Origin: Leadbetterella byssophila_A
GTDB taxonomy: Bacteria > Bacteroidota > Bacteroidia > Cytophagales > Spirosomataceae
Assembly: GCA_040394735.1 (NCBI GenBank)
Contig: JBEBRR010000012.1
Location: forward strand, 4,335-68,334
Direction: 5' to 3'
DNA length: 64,000 bases
Below the pieces are notes generated by a model. It was not told the DNA's origin and did not search any database. It saw only the letters and a program-made list of their open reading frames with translations. The translations under genes were made by a program, and so were the position numbers. Shown in pieces: positions 1 through 8,087 of the stretch. The stretch's first letter is position 1; every line of letters begins with the position of its first letter.

Positions 1-152
1 GTTCGCATTTGAATGGACTCCCGGACACTACCTCTCTAATTAACAGTATATTAAATATGTAGATTATCTATTTTTTTCATAAAAAAGCACTATTTGATAC
101 ATTTTTTCAAAAAAAATAGGTTTTGTACTTTTTTTTAATTCTAAAAACCTAT

Positions 153-276
153 TAAATTTGCAATGTCAAAATGATAATGCAACCGATAACCTTTTATGAG
201 GTTCGGTTTAAAGATAAAAGTTGTGTGGATTTAGTAGCGGGAAAGGCTGGGGCAATTGCTCCAGTCCTTTTTTTTT
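153..276 (+). ncRNA. Possible small transcript or 3' leader remnant
   Basis: A TAAATTTG box at 153-160 fits the Bacteroidota -7 consensus. It is followed by a small bulged hairpin (CCG..AACC / GGTT CGG, about 187-210) and by a GC-rich hairpin with a 9-T tail at 245-276. No convincing open reading frame lies between. The layout fits a short terminated RNA of about 110 nt. It could also be the 3' end of a transcript that starts outside the window. No known RNA family was recognised. No clear -33 box sits at the usual distance. Confidence 0.35.
245..276 (+). terminator. Rho-independent terminator
   Basis: The arms GGCTGGGGCAA and TTGCTCCAGTCC pair with one bulged base and are followed directly by nine T residues. 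It ends whatever is transcribed rightwards from about 165 or from outside the window, and separates it from pdhB. Confidence 0.75.
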
Positions 277-277
277 A

Positions 278-417
278 AACCACATGAGGCATGTAAGTTC
301 TAATGAAAAGTGAAAAGTGGTGGTACATAACTATCCTATGAAAACGAATGTTACCTATCTTTATCACTTTTAGTTTTTCACTTTTTACTTATGTGTACTA
401 ATATGCCTTATATGGTT
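278..417. repeat. Composite intergenic inverted repeat
   Basis: The outer arms AACCACATGAGGCAT (278-292) and ATGCCTTATATGGTT (403-417) are inverted copies with two mismatches. Nested inside, at about 305-386, is a second palindrome with GTGAAAAGTG on the left and CACTTTTAGTTTTTCACTTT on the right. Both sequence types recur elsewhere in the window, so this looks like one short palindromic element inserted in, or joined to, another. No coding capacity is seen. Confidence 0.7.
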
Positions 418-457
418 ATATCGCAAAAAATCATTTTCGTATTTGCCCGCCATATAC

Positions 458-465
458 TATTTTTG
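458..465 (+). promoter_or_regulatory. -7 box of the pdhB promoter
   Basis: TATTTTTG matches the TAnnTTTG consensus 38 nt before the pdhB start. A canonical TTTG at the right distance upstream is not obvious (TTTTCG about 20 nt upstream). Confidence 0.55.
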
Positions 466-502
466 TATCCATTATAAGGTAGAATCCTTCAAAAAGTTCA
501 AT

Positions 503-1486
503 ATGAGAGAAATTCAATTCAGAGATGCCGTTAAGGAAGCTATGTCAGAAGAAATGCGTAGGGACGAGGCGGTTTTTTTAATGGGTGAAGAAGTAGCGGA
601 ATATAACGGTGCCTATAAAGCCAGCCAGGGAATGCTGGATGAGTTCGGACCGAAACGCATCATTGATACCCCCATTGCAGAGCTTGGCTTTGCCGGTATA
701 GGAGTAGGTGCTGCTATGAACGGCTGCCGGCCTATTATTGAGTTTATGACCTTTAACTTCTCGTTAGTGGCTATTGACCAGGTGATCAACAGCGCCGCCA
801 AAGTAATGGCGATGTCTGCCGGACAATATTCCTGCCCTATCGTTTTCCGGGGGCCTACGGGAAACGCGGGTCAGCTGGGAGCCCAGCACTCACAAAACTT
901 TGAAAACTGGTATGCCAATACCCCCGGTTTAAAAGTGGTGGTGCCTTCCGGCCCCTATGAGGCGAAAGGACTGTTGAAGTCGTCTATCCGGGATAACGAC
1001 CCCGTTATCTTCATGGAATCGGAGCAAATGTACGGTGATAAAGGGGAAGTTCCGGAAGGAGAATACCTGATTCCGCTGGGACAGGCCAACGTGATCCAGG
1101 AAGGAAATGATGTTACCGTCGTATCTTTCGGTAAAATGATACCCCGCGTGGTAAAACCGGCCGTAGAGCAATTGCAGAAAGAAGGAATCAGTGTGGAGCT
1201 GATCGACCTGCGCACCGTACGGCCTATTGATTACGCTACGGTGGTTAACTCGGTGAAAAAGACCAATCGCTGCGTGGTGGTGGAAGAGGCCTGGCCGCTG
1301 GCTTCCATTTCCAGTGAAATCAGCTACCACCTCCAGAGAAATGCTTTCGATTATCTTGATGCACCGGTGATCCGGGTGAACAGCATGGATATTCCTTTGC
1401 ACTATGCACCTACCCTCATCGAAGCTACCCTTCCGAATGTAGAGCGTACGGTAAAAGCCGTGAAGGAAGTTCTGTACAGGAAGTAA
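503..1486 (+). CDS. pdhB: Pyruvate dehydrogenase E1 component, beta subunit
   Basis: This protein is the E1 beta subunit of the pyruvate dehydrogenase complex, which with E1 alpha performs thiamine-diphosphate-dependent decarboxylation of pyruvate and acetylation of lipoyl-E2. The 327-residue protein has the family layout: an N-terminal transketolase-type pyrimidine-binding domain (FRDAVKEAM, MGEEVAEYNGAYK, then the conserved TPIAELGFAGIGVGAA) and a C-terminal transketolase domain (EGISVELIDLRTVRPID, EEAWPLASISSEI). I chose the ATG at 503 because homologues begin MREIQFRDA; the in-frame upstream extension is not family-like. E1 alpha is not adjacent. A palindromic hairpin follows the stop. 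Identification is firm; a 2-oxoisovalerate E1 beta is a less likely alternative. Confidence 0.93.
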   Translation: MREIQFRDAVKEAMSEEMRRDEAVFLMGEEVAEYNGAYKASQGMLDEFGPKRIIDTPIAELGFAGIGVGAAMNGCRPIIEFMTFNFSLVAIDQVINSAAKVMAMSAGQYSCPIVFRGPTGNAGQLGAQHSQNFENWYANTPGLKVVVPSGPYEAKGLLKSSIRDNDPVIFMESEQMYGDKGEVPEGEYLIPLGQANVIQEGNDVTVVSFGKMIPRVVKPAVEQLQKEGISVELIDLRTVRPIDYATVVNSVKKTNRCVVVEEAWPLASISSEISYHLQRNAFDYLDAPVIRVNSMDIPLHYAPTLIEATLPNVERTVKAVKEVLYRK

Positions 1487-1507
1487 TCCGGAGAAACTCC
1501 AATAAAT

Positions 1508-1552
1508 AATGACGCAGATTCCGCAGATCACTGCAGCTGAATCTGCGTCATT
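1508..1552. terminator. Hairpin between convergent genes
   Basis: The 13-bp perfect arms AATGACGCAGATT (1508-1520) and AATCTGCGTCATT (1540-1552) lie between the stop of pdhB and the 3' end of the convergent thioredoxin-like gene. T-rich stretches follow on both strands, so it may act as a bidirectional terminator. Confidence 0.7.
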
Positions 1553-1572
1553 CGTGTTTTAAGCATGGCTCA

Positions 1573-2094
1573 TTATTTGTATGTCTTCACATACGTGCCA
1601 GACTTAAAGGCCTCAAATTGCTCTTTCTTATGGTGATTTCCGCCAATAAAGGTGATGACCTGGTGAAAAGGCCGGGCTTCCATATAACCGGGAACAGGCT
1701 GAATCATATTAAATTTTTCATCGAGATAAACAATGCTGGGATAGCTCATTTTCCCCTGTAAGAGGGCAATAGCGGCCTGGTGCGCCCGGTTGGCGGCGTC
1801 AAACTTATACACCGTCTCACCGATCTTCACATCTTTCCGGCTCTCCGCATTAAACTTTACCGCATAGTAGTTCTCGTTGACATACTTTACCACCTTCGGG
1901 TCGGTGAAGGTTTTTTGGTCCATTACCCTGCACCATCCGCACCAGTCGGTATATACGTCCACAAGTATTTTCCGGGGAACGGACTGGGTTTTGGTAAATG
2001 CTTCTTCCAGCGTAATCCAGTTGATCTTCGGGGTTTGGGCCAGACCCGGAACGGCGGCCAGCAGGAAAAGCAGGATCACATACAATCTCTTCAT
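1573..2094 (-). CDS. Exported thioredoxin-like protein
   Basis: This 173-residue protein has a typical signal peptide (residues 1-20, ending GLAQ) and a thioredoxin fold with a CGWC active site at residues 52-55, preceded by VDVYTDW. The following DPKVVKYVNENYYAVKFNAE stretch resembles the thioredoxin_7/DUF255-like subfamily common in Bacteroidota. It probably acts as a periplasmic or surface disulfide reductase or chaperone; the substrate is unknown. The SYPS segment around residue 117 supplies the cis-proline expected opposite the active site. It is convergent with pdhB and divergent from the M20 gene. Family assignment is secure, role is inferred. Confidence 0.85.
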   Translation of the reverse strand: MKRLYVILLFLLAAVPGLAQTPKINWITLEEAFTKTQSVPRKILVDVYTDWCGWCRVMDQKTFTDPKVVKYVNENYYAVKFNAESRKDVKIGETVYKFDAANRAHQAAIALLQGKMSYPSIVYLDEKFNMIQPVPGYMEARPFHQVITFIGGNHHKKEQFEAFKSGTYVKTYK

Positions 2095-2158
2095 TTATTT
2101 CTCTGTCATCTTTAATTATATAAGAACGCAAAACCGGTACCAAAAATGATAAATATAT

Positions 2159-2166
2159 TAGCTTTG
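2159..2166 (+). promoter_or_regulatory. -7 box of the M20 peptidase promoter
   Basis: TAGCTTTG matches TAnnTTTG 17 nt before the start codon at 2183, giving a very short leader. Confidence 0.5.
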
Positions 2167-2182
2167 CAGCAAAAAGTTACGA

Positions 2183-3370
2183 ATGCTCGAAAAAATAAAA
2201 TCGCTCTCCCGGGAGTATTTCCCGGATACGGTAAAGACCCGGCGTCATATTCATCAGAATCCGGAGCTGTCTTTTGAAGAAAAGAAGACGGCTGTTTTTA
2301 TTGCTGCCGAATTGCGTTCTATAGGCTTAAGCCCTCAGGAAGGAATAGCGGGCACCGGAGTAACGGCGGTGGTTGAAGGAAAAAATCCGGGCAGCAGGGT
2401 AATTGCCTTGCGGGCGGATATGGATGCCCTGCCTATCACAGAACAAAATGAAGTTCCCTACCGCTCTCAGAACCCCGGCGTAATGCATGCGTGCGGTCAT
2501 GATGTGCATACCTCCTCCCTGCTGGCAACAGCCCGTATCCTGCACGAAATCCGGCATGAGCTGGAAGGCAGCGTTAAGCTCATTTTTCAGCCGGGAGAAG
2601 AAAAGGCGCCCGGCGGGGCTTCCATGATGATCCGGGAAGGTGTACTGGAAAACCCGAAGGTGGGCAGCATTATCGGACAGCACGTGGCGCCCAGTATCCC
2701 GGTGGGAAAGATCGGCTTCCGGGAAGGCATGTATATGGCCAGCACCGATGAAATATATATGCGCATTCATGGAAAAGGCGGCCATGGAGCCGCACCGCAT
2801 ATGACCGTTGACCCGGTGGTGGTGGCCTCTCATATTATCGTCGGGCTGCAGCAGATCATCTCCCGGAACCGCAACCCCTCCTATCCTTCGGTGCTGACTT
2901 TCGGAAAAATGATTGCCGAAGGAGCCACCAATATCATCCCCAACGACGTCTATATTGAAGGCACCTTCCGGTGCATGAACGAAGAATGGCGGGCTGAAGG
3001 CCTGGAAAGAATGAAAAAGATGGCCGAAGGCATAGCTGACGCCATGGGAGCCCGTTGTGAGTTCTGGATCGTTAAAGGATATCCTTTCCTTCAGAATCAT
3101 CCTGAGCTTACCCGCAAAATACGCCGGCATGCCACTAATTACGTGGGTGCGGAAAATATTGTAGCCCTTGACCTGTGGATGGCGGGGGAAGATTTTGCCT
3201 TTTACAGCCAGGTCACTGACGCCAGCTTTTACCGCCTGGGCACCCGAAACGAGGCCAAAGGGATTATTTCCGGTGTTCACACCCCTACTTTTGACATTGA
3301 TGAGGCCGCGCTGGAACTGGGGCCGGGGCTGATGGCGTATATGGCGGCGGAGGAGGTGAATAGTGAATAG
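2183..3370 (+). CDS. M20 family amidohydrolase (hippurate/N-acyl-amino-acid hydrolase type)
   Basis: This is a 395-residue zinc amidohydrolase of the M20D group (hippurate hydrolase, IAA-amino-acid hydrolase, N-acetyldiaminopimelate deacetylase relatives). Visible metal and catalytic motifs are HACGHDVHTS (about residue 103), QPGEEKAPGGA (about 136) and the dimerisation-domain GKGGHGAAPHMTVDP (about 193), with a C-terminal GEDFAFYSQ metal-ligand region. It should cleave an N-acyl group from an amino acid in the cytoplasm; the natural substrate is not predictable. The final residues VNSE and the stop codon lie in a palindromic repeat that starts at 3356, so the C-terminal tail is repeat-derived. 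Confidence 0.9.
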   Translation: MLEKIKSLSREYFPDTVKTRRHIHQNPELSFEEKKTAVFIAAELRSIGLSPQEGIAGTGVTAVVEGKNPGSRVIALRADMDALPITEQNEVPYRSQNPGVMHACGHDVHTSSLLATARILHEIRHELEGSVKLIFQPGEEKAPGGASMMIREGVLENPKVGSIIGQHVAPSIPVGKIGFREGMYMASTDEIYMRIHGKGGHGAAPHMTVDPVVVASHIIVGLQQIISRNRNPSYPSVLTFGKMIAEGATNIIPNDVYIEGTFRCMNEEWRAEGLERMKKMAEGIADAMGARCEFWIVKGYPFLQNHPELTRKIRRHATNYVGAENIVALDLWMAGEDFAFYSQVTDASFYRLGTRNEAKGIISGVHTPTFDIDEAALELGPGLMAYMAAEEVNSE

Positions 3371-3457
3371 TAAAAACGAAAAGTTATGGAACATTTCTGC
3401 TCATTAAAGTACTAATTGTTCCTTAACTTTTAACTGTTAGTTGTTCACTGTTAACTT
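3356..3457. repeat. Palindromic intergenic repeat (GTGAA/AAAAGTTA type)
   Basis: The left part carries GTGAATAGTGAATAG then AAAAGTTATGGAACA; the right part carries TGTTCCTTAACTTTT then AACTGTTAGTTGTTCACTG. The internal arms are a 15-bp inverted repeat with one mismatch. The element provides the last codons and stop of the M20 gene on its left and the stop codon of nth on its right (TAA within AAGTTAACAG on the minus strand). Related copies occur at 305-386, 16306-16387, 40143-40191, 51401-51482, 62995-63052 and 63929 onward. Confidence 0.8.
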
Positions 3458-4137
3458 ATCTTCGGCAGTGCTCTGTCCACCGCCGCTATCCCCTCTCGTT
3501 GGATCTTAGGATAAGAAGCGCAAAAATGCGTTATGCCGCAAACCTGGCATTGGGGGTTTCTGGCCATACAGGTGTAGCGGCCGTGTAAAATGAGCCAGTG
3601 ATGGGCCTTGGGAATAATGTCCACCGAAAGATGGGCCACCAGCTCTTTTTCTACCAGCAGCGGAGTTTTTGCTTTTAAGGTGACGAGTCCCAGGCGGTGC
3701 GACACCCGGAACACATGCGTATCGACGGCCATCGCAGGCTGGTTATGGATCACCGAGGCGATCACATTTGCCGTTTTCCGGCCTACCCCCGGCATTTTTA
3801 CCAGCTTTTCTATGGTATCCGGCACCTCATTGTGAAAGTCATTTACCAGCATCTGCGCCATTCCCACCAGGTGCTTCGCTTTATTGTTGGGATAGGAAAT
3901 GCTCCGGATATATTCAAATACCTGCTCCGGCTCGGCTTTCGAAAGAAGACGGGCGTCGGGGTATCGTTCAAAAAGTTCCGGGGTCACCATATTCACCCGT
4001 TTGTCGGTGCATTGGGCCGAAAGGATCACCGCCACCAGCAATTCATAGGGATTCCGGTAGTACAGCTCCGTTTCCGGGTGGGGCATGTGTTGTTCAAAGT
4101 ATTCAATTACTCCTGCGTAGCGTTCTTTCAGTGTCAT
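3451..4137 (-). CDS. nth: Endonuclease III
   Basis: This is a DNA N-glycosylase/AP lyase of base-excision repair that removes oxidised pyrimidines. The 228-residue protein has the helix-hairpin-helix MPGVGRKTA with catalytic Lys121, catalytic Asp139 in AVDTHVFRV, and the C-terminal [4Fe-4S] cluster ligands Cys190, Cys197, Cys200 and Cys206 in the expected C-x6-C-x2-C-x5-C spacing. Its start overlaps the last 4 bp of nspC, so the two are translationally coupled. The stop codon falls inside the palindromic repeat at 3356-3457. Identification is firm. Confidence 0.95.
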   Translation of the reverse strand: MTLKERYAGVIEYFEQHMPHPETELYYRNPYELLVAVILSAQCTDKRVNMVTPELFERYPDARLLSKAEPEQVFEYIRSISYPNNKAKHLVGMAQMLVNDFHNEVPDTIEKLVKMPGVGRKTANVIASVIHNQPAMAVDTHVFRVSHRLGLVTLKAKTPLLVEKELVAHLSVDIIPKAHHWLILHGRYTCMARNPQCQVCGITHFCASYPKIQREGIAAVDRALPKIS

Positions 4138-5279
4138 ATCCTGTCTTTAAACGTTTCATATCCAAACGATTTAAACAGCTCAAACTCTCCGTTTTCACGA
4201 ATGATCCCGATGGCCGGCAGGCCCACGCCGTTAAAGGTAGTGGTTTTGACCATCGTATAATGGATCATATCATTGAAAACCACGGTGTCTCCTACTTTCA
4301 GGGGGCTCTCAAAGGAATATTCGCTCATGTAATCGCCGGCCAGGCAGGTCATGCCGCCCAGGCGGTAAACGTATTTCCCGTCCACGGCTTCCGGCTCGGC
4401 GCCCCAGACTCCGGGCTTATAGGGCATTTCGAGGGTATCGGGCATATGCGCGGCAAAAGAGGTATCCAAGATAGCCACTTTAAGGCCCAGCGAGTCTACT
4501 ATATCCAGAACTTTGCTGCGCAAAAAGCCGGTCTCCCAGGCAATGGCCGAGCCCGGCTCCAGGATCACTTCTATTGCGTATTTACTTCGTAACCGCTGAA
4601 TAAGGCCGATGAGGTGTTCATGATCGTAGCCGGCACGGGTCATCAGGTGGCCCCCGCCCAGATTCAGCCACTTAACCTGGTGAAGCAGGTCGCCGAATTT
4701 TTCTTCGATATGCACCAGTGTGCGCTCCAGCACGTAGGAATCATTTTCACACATTGTGTGCGAATGGAGCCCTTCAATGCCCTCAGGCAGAGTATCGCCC
4801 AAAAGGTTACGGGTAATGCCGAGGCGTGAGCCCCGGATAGCGGGGTTGTACATGTCTGTTTCTACTTCGGCATATTCAGGGTTGATCCGTAATCCCATAG
4901 AGATTTTCTTCGGGAAATCCCGGACCCGGTCTTTATAGCGCTCGTACTGGCTCAGGGAGTTGAACGTCAGGTGAGAGCTGTATTCCATCATCTCGTTAAA
5001 TTCTTCCTCCTTATAGGCCGGGCAGTAGGTGTGGGCAGGACAGCCCATTTCTTCCACAATCAGCCGCGCTTCGTTCAGGGAGCTTGCCGTGGCACCCGAC
5101 AGATATTCCTTCACCATCGGGAACATTTTATACATCGAAAAGCCTTTCAGCGCCAGGATGATCTCCGCGCCGGATCTTTCCTGCACGCCCCGGATAAGCT
5201 CCAGGTTTTTTCTAAGTAATTTTTCTTCCAGGACGTAAGCGGGAGAAGGAATTTTAGAGAAGTCGACGGGCATACGCAT
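4134..5279 (-). CDS. nspC: Carboxynorspermidine decarboxylase
   Basis: This is a PLP-dependent fold-III (alanine-racemase-type) decarboxylase of 381 residues that converts carboxynorspermidine/carboxyspermidine to norspermidine/spermidine. The PLP lysine lies in IILALKGFSM (about residue 46), as in ornithine/diaminopimelate decarboxylases. Further family signatures are LHSHTMCEND, LNLGGGHLMTR and LEPGSAIAWETG. The partner carboxynorspermidine dehydrogenase is not in the window. The gene precedes and overlaps nth by 4 bp. A -7 box (TAATTTTG on the minus strand) lies close upstream. Two in-frame ATGs occur at the start (M-R-M); either could be used. Confidence 0.92.
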   Translation of the reverse strand: MRMPVDFSKIPSPAYVLEEKLLRKNLELIRGVQERSGAEIILALKGFSMYKMFPMVKEYLSGATASSLNEARLIVEEMGCPAHTYCPAYKEEEFNEMMEYSSHLTFNSLSQYERYKDRVRDFPKKISMGLRINPEYAEVETDMYNPAIRGSRLGITRNLLGDTLPEGIEGLHSHTMCENDSYVLERTLVHIEEKFGDLLHQVKWLNLGGGHLMTRAGYDHEHLIGLIQRLRSKYAIEVILEPGSAIAWETGFLRSKVLDIVDSLGLKVAILDTSFAAHMPDTLEMPYKPGVWGAEPEAVDGKYVYRLGGMTCLAGDYMSEYSFESPLKVGDTVVFNDMIHYTMVKTTTFNGVGLPAIGIIRENGEFELFKSFGYETFKDRI

Positions 5280-5296
5280 TTTTCAGATTTAAAATA

Positions 5297-5304
5297 CAAA
5301 ATTA
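5297..5304 (-). promoter_or_regulatory. -7 box of the nspC-nth operon
   Basis: The minus strand reads TAATTTTG about 18 nt before the nspC start, implying a leader of roughly 10 nt. Confidence 0.5.
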
Positions 5305-5437
5305 CATAAGGATAAGAGGAAAACAGAGAACCTCTTCAAAATTTAGGCTGCACCGGCCCGAAATAATGTTTGGAGATTTCGGCTGCCTTTACTTCTTTTG
5401 TAACTTCCGTCAACAGACCAAACCATTTAACCCGCCT

Positions 5438-6634
5438 ATGTCAACAGGAATTACCATCACCCTGTGTATCCTTATGCTGCTGGCATATATTTTTGATATT
5501 ACCTCGTCAAAAACAAAGATACCTGCCGTTATTCTGCTCCTTGTGCTGGGCTATGTGGTCAAAGAAGCCAGCCTGCTTCTGGGACTGAATCTGCCGGATC
5601 TTTCCTCCATTCTGCCTGTGCTGGGCACCGTAGGATTAATACTTATTGTTCTGGAAGGGGCCCTGGAGCTCCAGCTGAACCGGGAAAAGCTCCCTTTTAT
5701 TGGTAAATCGATGCTGGTAGCCCTTCTTCCCATGCTGACCATGAGCTTCTCCCTGGCCTGGGCTTTCTATTATTTTGGCGACGTAAGCTTCAAAGATGCT
5801 TTAAGCAATGCCATTCCTTTTGCTGTTATCAGCAGTTCAATCGCTATTCCTAGCGCCCGGAACCTGAGTATGGAGAACAAGTCTTTTGTTACTTATGAAA
5901 GTAGTTTTTCCGATATTTTCGGCGTGGTATTCTTCAATTTTATAACTGAAAATGATCATATCGGAACAGGAACCTGGTGGCAGTTCGGCGGTCAGATGGT
6001 GCTTATCCTTGCAATTTCCTTTACGGCCACCCTGGCGCTGGCCTATTTCCTCAATAATATCAAGCACCACATTAAATTTGCACCGATTATCCTGATTATT
6101 GTACTTATCTATTTTGTATCCAAGGTTTACCACCTGCCGGCGCTGATCTTTATCCTGCTGTTCGGCCTGTTCCTCGAAAATATAGATGAGTTGCGGCATT
6201 ATAAATTCATTCAGAAATTTCATCCCATTAATTTCAGCAAGGAAGTCGTCAAGTTCAGGGAACTGACGGGTGAATTTGCCTTTCTCATCCGGGCCTCGTT
6301 TTTTATTCTTTTCGGTTTTTTGCTGGAAAGGGAGGAAATCCTGGATCCGGCCAGCATGATGTGGGCGGCGGGAATCACGGCAGGAATTTTTGTTATCCGG
6401 GCCATTTTTCTACTTTTGTTCCGGTTACCTCTTAATCCCCTGCTTTATCTTGCGCCAAGGGGATTGATCACCATCCTTCTTTTTCTTTCTGTTCCTTTTT
6501 CCAAACAGGTATCTCTGGCCAGTAAATCCCTGGTGATCCAGGTGATTGTTCTTAGCGCGCTGGTGATGATGTTCGGATTAATGAAGGCCAAAACACCTGA
6601 AAATACGGGCGGTCCGACACCCGAGGACTCCTGA
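5438..6634 (+). CDS. Cation:proton antiporter family membrane protein
   Basis: This 398-residue protein consists almost entirely of hydrophobic helices, about 12, with the CPA-type pattern seen in NhaP/KefB-like exchangers: an N-terminal TSSKTKIPAVILLLVLGY helix pair, GTVGLILIVLEGALEL, and AIPFAVISSSIAIPSARNL. It should exchange Na+ or K+ for protons across the inner membrane. The ion is not predictable. The ATG at 5438 (MSTGITIT) is preferred because the upstream in-frame extension is not hydrophobic or conserved. There is no C-terminal TrkA-type regulatory domain. It is followed after 21 bp by nagA, with no terminator seen. Confidence 0.8.
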   Translation: MSTGITITLCILMLLAYIFDITSSKTKIPAVILLLVLGYVVKEASLLLGLNLPDLSSILPVLGTVGLILIVLEGALELQLNREKLPFIGKSMLVALLPMLTMSFSLAWAFYYFGDVSFKDALSNAIPFAVISSSIAIPSARNLSMENKSFVTYESSFSDIFGVVFFNFITENDHIGTGTWWQFGGQMVLILAISFTATLALAYFLNNIKHHIKFAPIILIIVLIYFVSKVYHLPALIFILLFGLFLENIDELRHYKFIQKFHPINFSKEVVKFRELTGEFAFLIRASFFILFGFLLEREEILDPASMMWAAGITAGIFVIRAIFLLLFRLPLNPLLYLAPRGLITILLFLSVPFSKQVSLASKSLVIQVIVLSALVMMFGLMKAKTPENTGGPTPEDS

Positions 6635-6655
6635 CTGACCAATATGTAAAACAAA

Positions 6656-7750
6656 ATGGAAATTACCGTTAAACACCTTTATACTTCAGGACAAAGCCCT
6701 GAAAGACAAAAATTAAAAATTGAAGACGGAGTAATCCGCCAGGTAACCGCTTATTCAGGCGATGATTTTGATTACGAAAACCTGGCCCCGGCACTGGTAG
6801 ATATTCATATCAACGGAGGCGAGCAATATCATTTTACGGCGGATCCCACGGCCGCGGCACTGGTAGATATGGAGCTTTCAGCACAGAAGAACGGGGTAGG
6901 CTATGTACTGCCGGCCCTTATCACTTCCTCGCCGGAAAACATTTTTGCTGCCCTGGAAACGGTTAAAAATTATATCGGGGCGCACCCCGGTACAGGAATT
7001 GCAGGGCTCCACCTGGAGGGGCCTTTCATTTCGGTAAAAAAACGGGGAGCCCACCTGACGAAGTATATCCGGACGCCCGACGACCGCCTTTTAAGGGAAA
7101 TTATTGACGTCGGCGGCCCGGCGCTGAAAATGATCACTATTGCTCCCGAACATTTTAAAGACTCCCAGATAAAAATGCTGCTGGAAGCCGGTATAAAAGT
7201 ATCTTTAGGCCACTCCGACTGCTCCTATGCCCGCGCTGTGGAAGCATTTGACCTCGGCGTAAACCTTGTTACCCACCTGTTTAACGCTATGTCCCCTTTT
7301 CATCACCGGGAACCCGGGCTAACAGGAGCTGCCCTTATGGCAGAAGACGTATACACCCCGGTGATCCCTGACGGCGTGCATGCCCGCTTTGAAGCGGTGG
7401 AGTTGGCCCTGCAGATGAAAAAAGACAGGCTGTTCTTTATATCGGATGCCCTTTTCCAGAATCATCAGAAAGAGAGCTTCCAATGGGAAGAGTTTGATGC
7501 CCGGCTGATCAACGGTGATTATATCAATGCTGACGGAAACCTGGCCGGTGCTACCATTTCCATGGCTGACTGTGTTATCAATGGGGTAAATATACTCGGA
7601 CTCTCCCTCGAAGATGCCCTGTTCCGGAGCAGCGGACTTCCTGCCGAAGTACTGGAACTGCCGGCCGGAAAAGCCGAAGCCGGCTACCCTGCCCGGTTCA
7701 TCAGCTTTGCAGATAATTTTTCAGATCTGAAATATTTGAATTTTCAGTAA
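6656..7750 (+). CDS. nagA: N-acetylglucosamine-6-phosphate deacetylase
   Basis: This 364-residue amidohydrolase-superfamily enzyme removes acetate from GlcNAc-6-phosphate in amino-sugar and cell-wall recycling. Seen motifs are ALVDIHINGGEQYHF (about residue 46), GLHLEGPFIS with the metal-binding Glu (about 121), SLGHSDCSYARA (about 182), NLVTHLFNAMSPFHHREPG (about 203), DGVHARFEAVELAL and the catalytic Asp in FISDAL (about 262). It is slightly shorter than typical NagA (about 380). No nagB or transporter is adjacent, so it may serve recycling rather than a dedicated uptake system. Confidence 0.88.
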   Translation: MEITVKHLYTSGQSPERQKLKIEDGVIRQVTAYSGDDFDYENLAPALVDIHINGGEQYHFTADPTAAALVDMELSAQKNGVGYVLPALITSSPENIFAALETVKNYIGAHPGTGIAGLHLEGPFISVKKRGAHLTKYIRTPDDRLLREIIDVGGPALKMITIAPEHFKDSQIKMLLEAGIKVSLGHSDCSYARAVEAFDLGVNLVTHLFNAMSPFHHREPGLTGAALMAEDVYTPVIPDGVHARFEAVELALQMKKDRLFFISDALFQNHQKESFQWEEFDARLINGDYINADGNLAGATISMADCVINGVNILGLSLEDALFRSSGLPAEVLELPAGKAEAGYPARFISFADNFSDLKYLNFQ

Positions 7751-7826
7751 AAATTGAAAATACAATAATTAATATATATATTGAATATTCGAAACTTACA
7801 ATATATACTGAATAAATTATGCGATT

Positions 7827-8063
7827 ATGAAAGACCAGATTCTCAAAGCCCTGCAATACATCCGTGAAAACCGCTGGGAAGAGGCGCATGAAATTGCGCA
7901 GTCGCGCGAGGGGCATCCCGATTACGACCGGGTTCATGCCCTGCTGCACCGCATAGAAGGGGATGAGTGGAATGCCAGCTACTGGTACCGGCGCTGCGGA
8001 CTCGCCTGCCCTACCATCAGTACCGGAGAAGAGACCGAAGACCTGATCCGGCATTATTCCTAA
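7827..8063 (+). CDS. Small conserved hypothetical protein
   Basis: This 78-residue soluble protein has no signal peptide. It contains the stretch HPDYDRVHALLHRIEGDEWNA followed by SYWYRR, which I recognise as the core of a small uncharacterised family present in several phyla. The region looks like two amphipathic helices ending in an aromatic/basic turn. It follows an AT-rich 76-bp spacer after nagA and is convergent with the DUF1684 gene. Function is unknown. Confidence 0.75.
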   Translation: MKDQILKALQYIRENRWEEAHEIAQSREGHPDYDRVHALLHRIEGDEWNASYWYRRCGLACPTISTGEETEDLIRHYS

Positions 8064-8087
8064 TCAGGTGTACAGCGCTGTAACCAT

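Noticed and set aside
2327..3394. 355-codon minus-strand frame opposite the M20 gene
   Set aside because: Antisense shadow of a conserved enzyme; its sequence is low-complexity and without motifs.
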